34,821 nt of DNA from Acidithiobacillus sp. (GCF_027322205.1 NZ_DAHVHY010000017.1:1-34821); one strand, 5' to 3'; shown: positions 16,250 to 24,430, counted from the first letter of the stretch. The notes: a model not told the origin generated them from the sequence alone. Numbers and translations: made by a program.

Positions 16250-16602
16250 ACAGCCGGGAGCGTCATTTTCTCCGCGTCATGCGCAAACTCGGGAGCGCGG
16301 AGCAAGAGCAGTTGCTGGCCTTTGCCGATTTTTTGAGAAGCCGGCAACAACCAGAAACGGTGGTGATGCATCAGGCGCCAAAGATTTTACCCGCCAAAGA
16401 GGGTGAGACCGTCGTCGGTGCGATTAAACGCCTGCGGGAAAGCTATGCCATGCTCGATGCCAAGGAGATGCTCAACGACACCTCCAGTCTGATGTCCAGG
16501 CATGTGCTGGGCGGGGAAGCGGCAGAGACGGTCATTGTTGAATTGGAGAGGATGTTCGAACGCTACTATCAGCGTTGTCGCGGCGCGCCGGAAGACACAT
16601 GA
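16246..16602 (+). CDS. small helical protein of unknown function
   Basis: The 118-residue protein looks largely helical and soluble: an N-terminal basic helix (RERHFLRVMRKLG), a central loop and two C-terminal helices rich in Glu/Leu (VIVELERMFERYYQR). No family is recognised. Its start overlaps the stop of the inactive amidotransferase-like gene by 4 bases, so the pair is probably translated together and may form a complex. It is followed by the DedA gene 28 bases downstream. Confidence 0.75.
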   Translation: MNSRERHFLRVMRKLGSAEQEQLLAFADFLRSRQQPETVVMHQAPKILPAKEGETVVGAIKRLRESYAMLDAKEMLNDTSSLMSRHVLGGEAAETVIVELERMFERYYQRCRGAPEDT

Positions 16603-16630
16603 ATTCACGTCGCACCGGGTGATCGCGCCA

Positions 16631-17278
16631 ATGCCGGACATTCATCATCTCGTGCAGATTCTGCTGCACTTTGACCAATACCTGATAGTGTTTCTTCAGC
16701 AATATGGGGCTTGGGTCTATGCCCTGTTGTTCCTGATTCTTTTCGCCGAGACCGGGCTGGTGATTATGCCGGTTTTACCGGGCGACTCCATGTTATTTAT
16801 CTGTGGTACCTTAGCCGGCGCGGGCATCATGAACGCACCCTGGTTGCTGGGTCTGCTGGTGACTGCGGCAGTGCTGGGCGATGCGGTGAATTACTGGGTG
16901 GGGCACCGCTGGGGTGTTCGCCTTTTTGGTGGGCGCCTGCTCAATGTCCGGTACTTGGATACGACCCAGCGCTTCTATGCACGACATGGCGGTAAGACGG
17001 TGATCATCGCCCGTTTTTTGCCCATTATTCGTACCTTCGCACCTTTTGTGGCAGGTATTGCCACTATGCCGTATCGTCGTTTCTTTGGTTTCAATTTGAC
17101 GGGCGCTTTCCTGTGGGTGGGGGGCTTGCTGGGTGCTGGTTATTTCCTCGGGCGCTTTCCCTGGGTTAAAAGTCACCTGAATATGGTGATCGTCGCTATC
17201 ATCGTGATTTCACTGTTTCCCGCCGTGCTGGCTTGGCTGCAACAGCGTTTGCGGCCTTCCGAGCATCCTTTCCGCTAA
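16631..17278 (+). CDS. DedA-family inner-membrane protein
   Basis: The 215-residue membrane protein shows the DedA signature. Glu40 (FAETG) and Asp52 (PGDS) correspond to the essential acidic pair, and Arg128/Arg134 (ARFLPIIRTFAPFVAG) to the essential arginines. There are four or five hydrophobic segments and a GxxxxxxxGxxxxG-type re-entrant region. DedA proteins act in membrane homeostasis, drug and pH tolerance, and lipid-carrier flipping. ATG 16631 is preferred because it begins right before the first family-like segment; a longer frame from 16502 would overlap the previous gene. The ribosome binding site is weak. The last 80 bases overlap the puuD-like gene on the other strand. Confidence 0.88.
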   Translation: MPDIHHLVQILLHFDQYLIVFLQQYGAWVYALLFLILFAETGLVIMPVLPGDSMLFICGTLAGAGIMNAPWLLGLLVTAAVLGDAVNYWVGHRWGVRLFGGRLLNVRYLDTTQRFYARHGGKTVIIARFLPIIRTFAPFVAGIATMPYRRFFGFNLTGAFLWVGGLLGAGYFLGRFPWVKSHLNMVIVAIIVISLFPAVLAWLQQRLRPSEHPFR

Positions 17279-18029
17279 GTCTTTGTCTCGCCGTGTGCTG
17301 TTGCGTGCGCACCAGGCGCCGGGCAGCGCGCTGTACCAGCCAGTTAAACAGGGTCTGCTGATGCGGATCACCGGCGGCTGTATGCTCCGGGTGCCACTGG
17401 ACGGCAAAGACATCTGGATTGTCGGGCATATCCACGGCTTCAATGACGCCATCCTCGGCGATGGCGTTGATGCGTAGTGCGGGGGCCATGTTCGCGATGG
17501 CCTGGTGATGCCAGGAGGATATCTCCAGGGTATCCCGTCCGACGATGCTCCCCAGCAACGTGTCCGGCAAGACGATGACCTCATGCATGATGGGATTATG
17601 CTCGGCGTTGCGATGGCAAATGCGGGTGCCGATGCTTTTGGGCAGGTCCTGGAGAAGGTCGCCGCCAAGGGCGACATTGATAATCTGGAGGCCGCGGCAG
17701 ATGCCGAGCACCGGGATGCGCCGGGCGATGGCCTCCCGCGCCAGGGCAATCTCGGCGGCATCGCGGTCTGGGTGCATGGCATGGGTGCTGTCATCGCATG
17801 GCGCGCCATAAAAATCGGGAGAGATGTCACCACCGCCAGTGAGCACCAGCGCGTCACAGCGCAATAGAATGATACGGGCTTCGGGGCACTGGGGCGGGAA
17901 GAGGATGGGTAACCCGCCCGCCTGACAGACGGCGGCGGCGTACTGCGGGGCGAGGGAAAAGGCTTCGCCGTTGCGCTCGTATGCGCTCAGGGCGATGACG
18001 GGAGGCGCGGAGGGCTGGGGATTATCCAT
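17199..18029 (-). CDS. puuD: gamma-glutamyl-GABA hydrolase / peptidase C26 (PuuD-like)
   Basis: The 276-residue class I amidotransferase-fold hydrolase has an intact triad: Cys111 in GICRG, and His213 with Glu215 in QWHPE. LTGGGDISP (63-71) is typical of the gamma-glutamyl-gamma-aminobutyrate hydrolases, which release GABA in the glutamylated putrescine pathway. The last 35 residues are Arg/Ala/Lys-rich and extend beyond the fold. That tail is encoded by the 80 bases antisense to dedA. The start overlaps the aguB end by 8 bases, so they are coupled. A related C26 specificity (other gamma-glutamyl amides) is possible. Confidence 0.82.
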   Translation of the reverse strand: MDNPQPSAPPVIALSAYERNGEAFSLAPQYAAAVCQAGGLPILFPPQCPEARIILLRCDALVLTGGGDISPDFYGAPCDDSTHAMHPDRDAAEIALAREAIARRIPVLGICRGLQIINVALGGDLLQDLPKSIGTRICHRNAEHNPIMHEVIVLPDTLLGSIVGRDTLEISSWHHQAIANMAPALRINAIAEDGVIEAVDMPDNPDVFAVQWHPEHTAAGDPHQQTLFNWLVQRAARRLVRTQQHTARQRLSGKDARKAANAVAAKPARRETVKSR

Positions 18030-18894
18030 GGCGCGGACTCCCGTCCAGGGTCAGGATAGGCGCATAAAGTTCAGGGCGGCGATCACGGAAGAGGCCCCAC
18101 TCCAGCCGCTGTGCGGCGAGGGCTTGCAGGTCGAGATCGGCGTAGAGGATAGTCTCCTCCTGCTCGGCGTGGACTATCAGCGCGCCAGTAGCATCGCTGA
18201 TGAAAGATCCACCATAGAAGGTGATTTCGCTCTCCCGGCCGATTTCCCGGCCCACCCGGTTGGCAGCCACCACGGGGACCAGATTGGCGGCAGCATGGCC
18301 CTGCATGACCCGGGTCCAGTGTCCGCGGCTGTTGATTTCCGGGGCTTGAGGTTCAGAGCCGATAGCGGTGGGGTAGAACAGGATTTCGGCACCCCGCAGC
18401 GCCATCACCCGCGCCGCTTCCGGGAACCATTGGTCCCAGCAGATGGCGACGCCGAGGCGTCCGTAGCGGCTGTCAAATACACGGAACCCAGTATCGCCGG
18501 GGCTGAAATAAAATTTTTCCTGATAACCGGGGCCGTCCGGGATATGGGCCTTGCGATAGAGCCCCAGATCGCTGCCGTCGGCGTCAAAAACCACCAGACT
18601 ATTGAAGAAGGCGTTATTGGCGCGTTCAAAAAAGCTGACCGGGAGCACGATCTCGCGCTCCCGCGCCAGCTTTTGCATGGCCAGCAGGGCGGGGTGGCTC
18701 TCGCGGGGCTGTGCCAGGTTCAGGAAGTCGGGATTCTGGTCCTTGCAGAAGTACGGTGTGCTGAAGAGTTCCTGGAGGAGAATGATCCGGGCACCGGCGT
18801 CTGCCGCTGAGGTTACGTGCCGCAGTGCTTTGGCGATATTGTCGGTCTCGTTTTCTCCTACGGCCATCTGAATGGCTGCCACTTTTAACCGCAC
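18022..18894 (-). CDS. aguB: N-carbamoylputrescine amidase (nitrilase superfamily)
   Basis: The 290-residue protein has the nitrilase triad: Glu42 (LLQELF), Lys115 (YRKAHIPD) and Cys152 (ICWDQWFPE). The HIPD, YFCKDQ and WDQWFPE segments are typical of AguB, which hydrolyses N-carbamoylputrescine to putrescine, CO2 and ammonia. Length is standard. The start is GTG 18894, with GAGG 7 bases upstream; ATG 18913 is out of frame. The agmatine deiminase (aguA) that makes its substrate is not in the window. It is followed by the PuuD-like gene. Confidence 0.88.
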   Translation of the reverse strand: MRLKVAAIQMAVGENETDNIAKALRHVTSAADAGARIILLQELFSTPYFCKDQNPDFLNLAQPRESHPALLAMQKLAREREIVLPVSFFERANNAFFNSLVVFDADGSDLGLYRKAHIPDGPGYQEKFYFSPGDTGFRVFDSRYGRLGVAICWDQWFPEAARVMALRGAEILFYPTAIGSEPQAPEINSRGHWTRVMQGHAAANLVPVVAANRVGREIGRESEITFYGGSFISDATGALIVHAEQEETILYADLDLQALAAQRLEWGLFRDRRPELYAPILTLDGSPRHG

Positions 18895-18947
18895 CGGTCA
18901 CCTCGTTCGTCATGGCCAATCAAATATCACTCCCGGCCTGTGGGATA

Positions 18948-18975
18948 AGTATAGAGGACCTCTTCATGGAGACAA
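18948..18975 (-). promoter_or_regulatory. candidate sigma-70 promoter of aguB-puuD
   Basis: On the minus strand TTGTCT (18975-18970) and TATACT (18953-18948) are 16 bases apart, about 54 bases upstream of the aguB start. The rest of the 238-bp gap 18895-19132 shows no gene. Confidence 0.45.
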
Positions 18976-19132
18976 TAGGTTAAGTGATCGCCTATCAAGG
19001 AGAAGGGCTGCTTGCATACTGCGACCCTTCGTCCGATCCAAATCTTGGGTACCCGACACGCGGCGCCCAGGCCGAGCGGGCGAGTGCCGTCGCCAAGTCG
19101 AACGTATGATGGAACGGCGGGCTGAGGTGTCC

Positions 19133-19402
19133 TCACTGTCTTCCCCCCACGCCGCACCAGCGGTAGGCCTGAACGGGGGACGCCGGGGCGCTGCTGCAAC
19201 TGCCGCATCCGCCCGAATTACAACGGTTGCCACAGCTTTTATGGGTCCCGACCAGTACCGGCTCTACCGCGCCGCGACACTGCCAGTACGCCAGCATGTC
19301 CTCGACCAGGCCAACAGAGAGCTTTAATTCGGCAGCCATCTGGCTGGCGCTGGCCATGCCCTGTCTCAGTAGTACCTCCCGAACCGCGAATAAGGGTTTC
19401 AT
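19133..19402 (-). CDS. feoC: FeoC-like winged-helix protein with Fe-S type cysteines
   Basis: The 89-residue protein begins with a helix-turn-helix of FeoC type (residues 1-50: LFAVREVLLRQG, ASQMAAELKLS) and continues with a cysteine cluster C-x3-C-x4-C-x2-C (about 57, 61, 66, 69) that could bind an Fe-S cluster. FeoC is a small regulator or stabiliser of FeoB. The start is set by ATGA overlap with the feoB stop; a longer frame running back into feoB would be out of frame with that gene and is not needed. It is the last gene of the feo operon. Confidence 0.82.
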   Translation of the reverse strand: MKPLFAVREVLLRQGMASASQMAAELKLSVGLVEDMLAYWQCRGAVEPVLVGTHKSCGNRCNSGGCGSCSSAPASPVQAYRWCGVGGRQ

Positions 19403-21747
19403 GCCGCCGCCCTCTGGTTCAGAGAGGGCTTCGCTAAGGCGGCCACGCGCTGCCCATAAAGCCGCAGACCAATGACCAGCAAGGCAAAGGCTGCCAGTAC
19501 CCCCACGATCCATGCCCCGGAGGATCCCGGATGTTCGGTGAAGGTGCCCGTCTGGTAAACCACCGCGCCCGCGCCCCAAGCCAGGCTGATACCATACAGC
19601 AGGGAGAAGATCATCCAGCCCCAGCCGACTTCCCGGCGGAGTGCGCCCATGGTGCTGGCGCAGGGCACGTAAAGCAGCACAAAGACCAGGTAAGCAAATG
19701 CCGAGAGGGCGGTGAAGCCGGCCGCAATAGCCTGGAGGGTGGCGCTTTCCGCCCCCGATGCCTGTTGGGTGGAGGCGGTGGATGTGATAGCGGACAGACC
19801 CAAAGGGTCGTCCAGCGTGGTGATAAAGGTGATGGCATTAGTGGGGATTGTCTTGAGCGCATCCCAGAGTTGTCCGGCAAGGTCGGGATCGCGATAGGCT
19901 GCCATCAGGTCGGCCGCATTCTGCCGCTGATAAATACCATTCAGCGTGCCGATCACGATCTCCTTGGCGGCTGCCCCTGCAATCAGCCCGGAAATGGCGG
20001 GCCAGTTCTCCTGATGAATCCCCATGGGCGCAAAAATCGGAACCAGCGCGCGGCTGCCCTGGGCGAGCAGGGAATGGTCAATGTCGGTACTGTGCAGCCC
20101 GTGATCTGTCCAGCCGATACCGGGAAGAATGAAGAGTACCACGCCGATGACTGCAATCACCCGGCCCACCCGGAAGATGAATACCTTCAAGCGCTGCCAG
20201 CTCTGCAGTACCACACTCCGGATGCTGGGCAGGCGGTAGGGCGGCAGTTCCATGACGAAGGGCAGTGCCTCGCCGCGCAAGGCGGTTTTGCCGAGCAGCC
20301 AGGCCGTCAGCAGGGCGACGATAATACCCAGCACATAGAGGGCGAAGACTACCTGTCCGCCATTACTGCGAAAGAACACCACGGCAAAGGCCATATAAAT
20401 GGTCAGGCGTGCGGAGCAGGACATAAAGGGTTGCATCAACACGGTCAGGATACGTCCGCGCGGATCTTCGATGATGCGTGATCCCATGATGGCGGGTACA
20501 TTACAGCCGAAACCGATCACCATGGGAACGAGCGCATTGCCGGGTAGTCCCAGGCGCCGCATCAGACGATCCATGGCATAGGCGGCGCGGGCCATGTAAC
20601 CCGAATCGTCGAGCAAGGCCAGAAAAACGAAAGTCAGGCCAATAGGGGGAATGAAGGAAATTACGAGATTCAGTCCGCCGCCAACGCCCCCGGCAACGAT
20701 AGAGATCAGCCCGGTGGGTAGCCCCGTCTCCAGCAGCACATGACCGACCCCATGGATCAGGAGAGCAGCGGAAGCCTGATCGAAGAAATCCAAAAAGATA
20801 TTACCGCCGCTGAAACTGACGACGAAGACCAGATAGAGCACCAGCAAAAAAACGGGAACACCGAGCCAGTCATTCAGCACCACATGATCCAGCAGGTCGG
20901 TGACCCGCTGGCGTATTCCGGCATGTCCGTTACGACGCAGCGCCGTGGTGGCCATTTCCTGTGCCCAGCCGAAACGCTGATCCATGATCAGATCGGCAGG
21001 GGTTTCAGCGCTGCCATCTTCCACCTCTGCGGTGATTTGCTGCAGAGTATGTTGCACCCCGGAGTTGGTGGGGTCGGCGCTGCCCTCCAGCAGGCGTAAG
21101 GCCTCGAAACGCTGACGCACGGGATTGCTGCCCGGCAGCAGGGTGCTTAGGGTGTCCAGAGCGCATTCTATGAGCGGGCCATAGGCAGGCGGGCTGCCAT
21201 GGGGTGGCTGCTTGAGTGCCTGTGTCAGGCTTTCCAGCAGAGCGCTGCGACCCTTGGCCTTGCGGGCGACCATGGGTATTACCGGCAGACCGAGTGCCGT
21301 TGACAGTCCAGCGGTGAGCACTTCCAGTCCCTGGGCCTCGGCCTCATCGACCATATTCATTACCAGAATCATCGGGCGGCCCGTTTCCAATAATTCTGCG
21401 GTCAGGGCCAGATGCCGCTCCAGATTGGAGGCATCCACGATGTTGATAACCAGATCGACCTGCCCGTCGAGCAGGAAGTTACGGGCCACCGACTGATCCT
21501 CGCCGCCTCCCCCCAGCAGGCTGTAGACACCCGGCAGGTCAACAACCGAGACCTTGCGGCCACCCAAGCTCATGCTGCCGCCGCGCCGTTCGACGGTAAC
21601 GCCTGGCCAGTTGCCCACATGCTGGTGGGCGCCTGTCAGCAGGTTGAACACGGTGGTTTTGCCGCAGTTCGGATTGCCCGCCAAAGCGATAACCGGTAGC
21701 CCGGTGGTGGACGAGATTTTCTGATTTTCTTCGTGGCACGCGCTCAT
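19399..21747 (-). CDS. feoB: ferrous iron transporter FeoB
   Basis: The 782-residue protein joins an N-terminal G domain (G1 GNPNCGKT 24-31, G3 DLPG 70-73, G4 NMVD 131-134) to a multi-helix permease domain. It has the FeoB hallmark segments PMVIGFGCNVPA and CSARLTIY, containing the conserved Cys residues of the Fe(II) path. It is the inner-membrane Fe(II) pump. AGGAG is 7 bases before ATG 21747. It overlaps feoA by ATGA and feoC by ATGA. Length is typical. In an acidophile, where Fe(II) is abundant and soluble, this would be the main iron uptake route. Confidence 0.97.
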   Translation of the reverse strand: MSACHEENQKISSTTGLPVIALAGNPNCGKTTVFNLLTGAHQHVGNWPGVTVERRGGSMSLGGRKVSVVDLPGVYSLLGGGGEDQSVARNFLLDGQVDLVINIVDASNLERHLALTAELLETGRPMILVMNMVDEAEAQGLEVLTAGLSTALGLPVIPMVARKAKGRSALLESLTQALKQPPHGSPPAYGPLIECALDTLSTLLPGSNPVRQRFEALRLLEGSADPTNSGVQHTLQQITAEVEDGSAETPADLIMDQRFGWAQEMATTALRRNGHAGIRQRVTDLLDHVVLNDWLGVPVFLLVLYLVFVVSFSGGNIFLDFFDQASAALLIHGVGHVLLETGLPTGLISIVAGGVGGGLNLVISFIPPIGLTFVFLALLDDSGYMARAAYAMDRLMRRLGLPGNALVPMVIGFGCNVPAIMGSRIIEDPRGRILTVLMQPFMSCSARLTIYMAFAVVFFRSNGGQVVFALYVLGIIVALLTAWLLGKTALRGEALPFVMELPPYRLPSIRSVVLQSWQRLKVFIFRVGRVIAVIGVVLFILPGIGWTDHGLHSTDIDHSLLAQGSRALVPIFAPMGIHQENWPAISGLIAGAAAKEIVIGTLNGIYQRQNAADLMAAYRDPDLAGQLWDALKTIPTNAITFITTLDDPLGLSAITSTASTQQASGAESATLQAIAAGFTALSAFAYLVFVLLYVPCASTMGALRREVGWGWMIFSLLYGISLAWGAGAVVYQTGTFTEHPGSSGAWIVGVLAAFALLVIGLRLYGQRVAALAKPSLNQRAAA

Positions 21748-22046
21748 ACCTGTGCTCCTGTATTCGGGGATTCGGTCCCCAACAACTCGACGGCGATACG
21801 CTGGATCAAACCCCAGCCCAGTGCAATGTGTGCTCCGCCCACCTGCAATATGGCACCCCGCTTACCTGGGCCATGAACTACGCGGATGTCGGTGCCCCGG
21901 CGAATGCCGAACATGCTCATGCGTTGCTGAATGCCTCTGCCGCCAGCGATCTCGCGTACCCTGGCGCTGTCGCCCGGTTTAAGGTTTCCTACGGACAGGA
22001 ATGGATGTACTGGATCGGCTTGCTTATGCATGAGGACTGTTTCCAT
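21744..22046 (-). CDS. feoA: FeoA SH3-like protein
   Basis: The 100-residue protein has the FeoA core: SVGNLKPGDSARVREI, RMSMFGIRRGTDIRV and the closing ALGWGLIQRIAVEL strand. FeoA is a small cytosolic SH3-fold protein that stimulates FeoB. Either ATG 22046 or the in-frame ATG 22031 could start it; the first lies 20 bases after the porin stop. It overlaps feoB by 4 bases. Confidence 0.93.
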   Translation of the reverse strand: METVLMHKQADPVHPFLSVGNLKPGDSARVREIAGGRGIQQRMSMFGIRRGTDIRVVHGPGKRGAILQVGGAHIALGWGLIQRIAVELLGTESPNTGAQV

Positions 22047-22066
22047 GGGATGGTTTTCAATCTGCT

Positions 22067-23323
22067 TCAGGAAAATTCGACGTGTAAACGCAATATGCCG
22101 ACGGTGGTGTCAGGATAATAGCCGTTGGGATGCTGTATGAACTGCAGGTCGGGCTGCAGGCTGACCTGCCTGGTGAGTTTTGCGACGTAGGTGAGTTCGT
22201 AAGACGTTTCGGCGCTGTGGATGGCAGTGGTTTCCACGCCAAGGCGTTCTGCCACAGGACCTGGATGCAGCCAGGCGCGCGCCATGCCGATGGATAAGCT
22301 GTCATCCGGGCGACTGGCGAACGGGTGACCCAGGCGCAGGCCCAGTCCCAGATACCAGGGAACGGGATTGAGGCCCTGTGGCGCACCACCCATCTGGACG
22401 AAGGCACCGAGCTGACGTTCTCCCGGCAGACTCCAGTTCCCTTCGGCGACGGCATAGACGCCAGAAGTCGCAGGAGAGAGCCCATAGTGGTCCGAATGGG
22501 GTTGCTGGTAGTGCCAGACACCTGCTTTGAGGACGTATCGACCATAATTATCGGTGTTACCCTTTGGGACGTCGTTATCCTCTTTGCCCCAGTGCAGACC
22601 TCCTTCCCATAAGGCCATGTAGCCGCGCTCAAAGGCTGAGGTCTGATGCTGAGGATCGCCCTGAAATAGTGCGACCTTGCTACTCAGGTGCTCGCTATGG
22701 GTACCTGCCAGAAGCCCCAAGCCTGAGTAAGGATAGGTGGCGGTACCAGGGACATTGACGGTCATGGTCGGTGTTATGCCAAAGGAGCTGTTGATGAGCT
22801 GCAAGGCGTTGGCCGTGACGTCGAAGTAATAGTTCACATCCATGTAACCGATACGGGTGTTGAGCCAGTCCGTCCAGCGCTGACGGAAGGCGGCATCGTA
22901 AAAGCGGACTGCATCGGGTGCCCAGATGTTACTGGCCGTCTGGATGTCGCCGCTGTAGTTCTGCTGGATGGCACTGTTGTAAATGCCTATCAGGGAGAGG
23001 GTGAATTTGCCGCCTTTCCACAGACCGGCCTTTTCGCTGTCATATTCGACGCCGATCTGCCCGACGATATTACCCTCGCTGCCCTGTTTAGTCCCGTCGG
23101 CAAAATTGGTGAAAACCTCGCTATCCAGGTGTCCGGCCCAGGAGAGGCCATTGGTAATATAGCTATAGACGGGCAGATATTTGGGCGAAATGCCGGAGAT
23201 GTCCGGGATAGATCCATTGCCGGAGGGCGAGGGACTATCCGTTGCCCAGGCACCGGAGACGGATCCGAGGACGCTGGCGCAGAAGAGGAGAGCCACAGTA
23301 GTGGGGCAGGAAAACAAAGTCAT
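22067..23323 (-). CDS. feoP: OprB-type porin at the head of the feo operon (FeoP-like)
   Basis: The 418-residue protein has a signal peptide (cleavage near AWA, about residue 28) and a beta-barrel sequence. The carbohydrate-selective porin (OprB) pattern is seen: YDSEKAGLWKGG, the FYDAAFRQRW segment, GLGLRLGHPF and a C-terminal HVEFS end. It is only 20 bases upstream of feoA and shares its Fur-box promoter, so the likely job is Fe(II) passage through the outer membrane. A porin-led feoPABC operon is known from Acidithiobacillus ferrooxidans. The iron specificity is inferred from context; the family itself is named for sugars. Confidence 0.85.
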   Translation of the reverse strand: MTLFSCPTTVALLFCASVLGSVSGAWATDSPSPSGNGSIPDISGISPKYLPVYSYITNGLSWAGHLDSEVFTNFADGTKQGSEGNIVGQIGVEYDSEKAGLWKGGKFTLSLIGIYNSAIQQNYSGDIQTASNIWAPDAVRFYDAAFRQRWTDWLNTRIGYMDVNYYFDVTANALQLINSSFGITPTMTVNVPGTATYPYSGLGLLAGTHSEHLSSKVALFQGDPQHQTSAFERGYMALWEGGLHWGKEDNDVPKGNTDNYGRYVLKAGVWHYQQPHSDHYGLSPATSGVYAVAEGNWSLPGERQLGAFVQMGGAPQGLNPVPWYLGLGLRLGHPFASRPDDSLSIGMARAWLHPGPVAERLGVETTAIHSAETSYELTYVAKLTRQVSLQPDLQFIQHPNGYYPDTTVGILRLHVEFS

Positions 23324-23340
23324 GGAGCGCCCTTTCGTAA

Positions 23341-23387
23341 TGAATGAGAACCATTCTCACTATTATACGAATGGGCGTACCTGTCAA
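23341..23387 (-). promoter_or_regulatory. Fur-box-like operator and promoter of feoPABC
   Basis: The palindrome TGAGAA-CCA-TTCTCA (23345-23359) matches the hexamer-repeat layout of a Fur box. On the minus strand, TATAAT (23367-23362) precedes it directly, and TTGACA (23387-23382) lies further up. Their spacing is 14 bases, short for sigma-70, so the -10 may instead be TAATAG, giving 16. Fur-Fe(II) binding here would block transcription of feoP onward. Confidence 0.7.
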
Positions 23388-23439
23388 TAGGTTCTGATGT
23401 TCGCTGTTGATCTACATGCTGGGTCCTTACTGAGGGGGC

Positions 23440-24087
23440 TCAGCGAATCTCCTTCAAAACTGCGGGCAAATCCGCCTGGTCCGGGGTACCTTTAATGATT
23501 TTCACGGTGTTATCGCGGCGTGCATAGATTATGGTGGGGACGATTTTTTGCCCGGTGGCCTCAAGAATACTCATATTTGAGTGGAGCGCATTGACGCTGG
23601 CTGCATCCGGCAGGATTTCGGGAATGGCGCCGTCATGACTGGTTACATTGAAGCCCTTTTCGTTCTTTTGCAGAGCGGCCAGCGGATTTTTGGCTTCCAG
23701 TATTGCGGCCGCTTTTCCAAAACTGGAGGGGGCGAGGTATCCCACCGGCACATAGCGAACCGTAAGTTGATCCGGCTGGATGCGTGGTTGCAGTTCATCA
23801 TAGAGGACATGGCAGTAGGGACAGTTAGGATCAAAGATGACGTAGAGGACGTGCGGACCATGTCCCTGAGCGATCCAGTGGGCATGGTCCAGCCGCTGGA
23901 TGAGTGGTGCAGCGTCTCGCACTGCGCCATTTGGGGCAGCCGCCGCCAGAGGAGGTACTAGTAGGAAGAGCAAGAGGGCGAGCAAGCCAGGCAAGTGTGT
24001 CGCCCAAGCCCAGCGCCCGTCTCTGGCCCGCGTCAAGACTTTGCTGGCAGGTGTTTGCTCTCGCCTCTTTGCTGTCGAAGTAGGCAT
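23440..24087 (-). CDS. periplasmic DsbC/DsbG-like thiol:disulfide protein
   Basis: The 215-residue protein has a basic N-terminus and one hydrophobic segment (about 32-52, signal or anchor), then a thioredoxin fold with active site CPYC (Cys89, Cys92) and the cis-Pro loop at Pro183 (IVPT). DsbC/DsbG isomerases have an N-terminal dimerisation domain; this protein is too short to hold a full one, so it may act as a monomeric oxidoreductase. GGAGAC lies about 10 bases before ATG 24087. It is transcribed toward the feo operon but separated by the Fur-box promoter. The partner substrate is unknown. Confidence 0.82.
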   Translation of the reverse strand: MPTSTAKRREQTPASKVLTRARDGRWAWATHLPGLLALLLFLLVPPLAAAAPNGAVRDAAPLIQRLDHAHWIAQGHGPHVLYVIFDPNCPYCHVLYDELQPRIQPDQLTVRYVPVGYLAPSSFGKAAAILEAKNPLAALQKNEKGFNVTSHDGAIPEILPDAASVNALHSNMSILEATGQKIVPTIIYARRDNTVKIIKGTPDQADLPAVLKEIR

Positions 24088-24216
24088 TGGTTTGCGTCTC
24101 CATGAGGATTATTCCCAATCGTTGATAAGCAATTGTCGGGCCAGTAGCTATAAGGGCTGGCGTCATGTCCTGTTAAAACTAGCGATTGGGTCTTGCCTCG
24201 GGCATGGATACGACCT

Positions 24217-24237
24217 ATAGTCCCAAACATGGACTAT
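24217..24237. repeat. perfect 7-bp inverted repeat, operator-like
   Basis: ATAGTCC and GGACTAT flank a 7-base spacer (CAAACAT). Arm length and one-turn spacing fit a dimeric regulator site between two divergent genes. The regulator is unknown. Confidence 0.5.
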
Positions 24238-24371
24238 GGAGCATCGATTTTACTAATGGCTAATATTCGACCTGATTTGGGAGGGGCTATCGTACGGGCG
24301 TCGCCGGTCCGATCCCTTGGGTCGTTGCGGTGCCGCGGTGCTTCCACGTCCAGAGCGCAGCATGCATGACG

Positions 24372-24394
24372 AGCCGAACCTGTTCGGCTTTTTT
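24372..24394 (+). terminator. orphan Rho-independent terminator
   Basis: AGCCGAA/TTCGGCT (7 bp) with a CCTG loop is followed by T residues. No plus-strand gene ends nearby: the closest plus-strand gene upstream is dedA, 7 kb away. It may end a small RNA or a leader transcript. Confidence 0.7.
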
Positions 24395-24430
24395 ATTGTG
24401 GATAGGGGGTAGCCTCGAAGTTTCTCTATC

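Noticed and set aside
16502-16630. N-terminal extension of the DedA gene
   Set aside because: It overlaps the preceding small gene by 101 bases and encodes Arg/Cys-rich sequence unlike any DedA N-terminus; ATG 16631 begins at the natural start.
19531-20481. 316-codon open frame on the plus strand
   Set aside because: It is antisense to feoB; no protein motif and a shadow composition.
23362-23387. TTGACA-14-TATAAT taken as a perfect promoter
   Set aside because: Both hexamers are perfect, but a 14-base spacing is too short for normal sigma-70 use, so it is listed only as part of a combined promoter/Fur-box feature.
23429-23442. CTGAG/CTCAG hairpin at the end of the DsbG-like gene as a terminator
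   Set aside because: The stem is only 5 bp and no T run follows on the minus strand.
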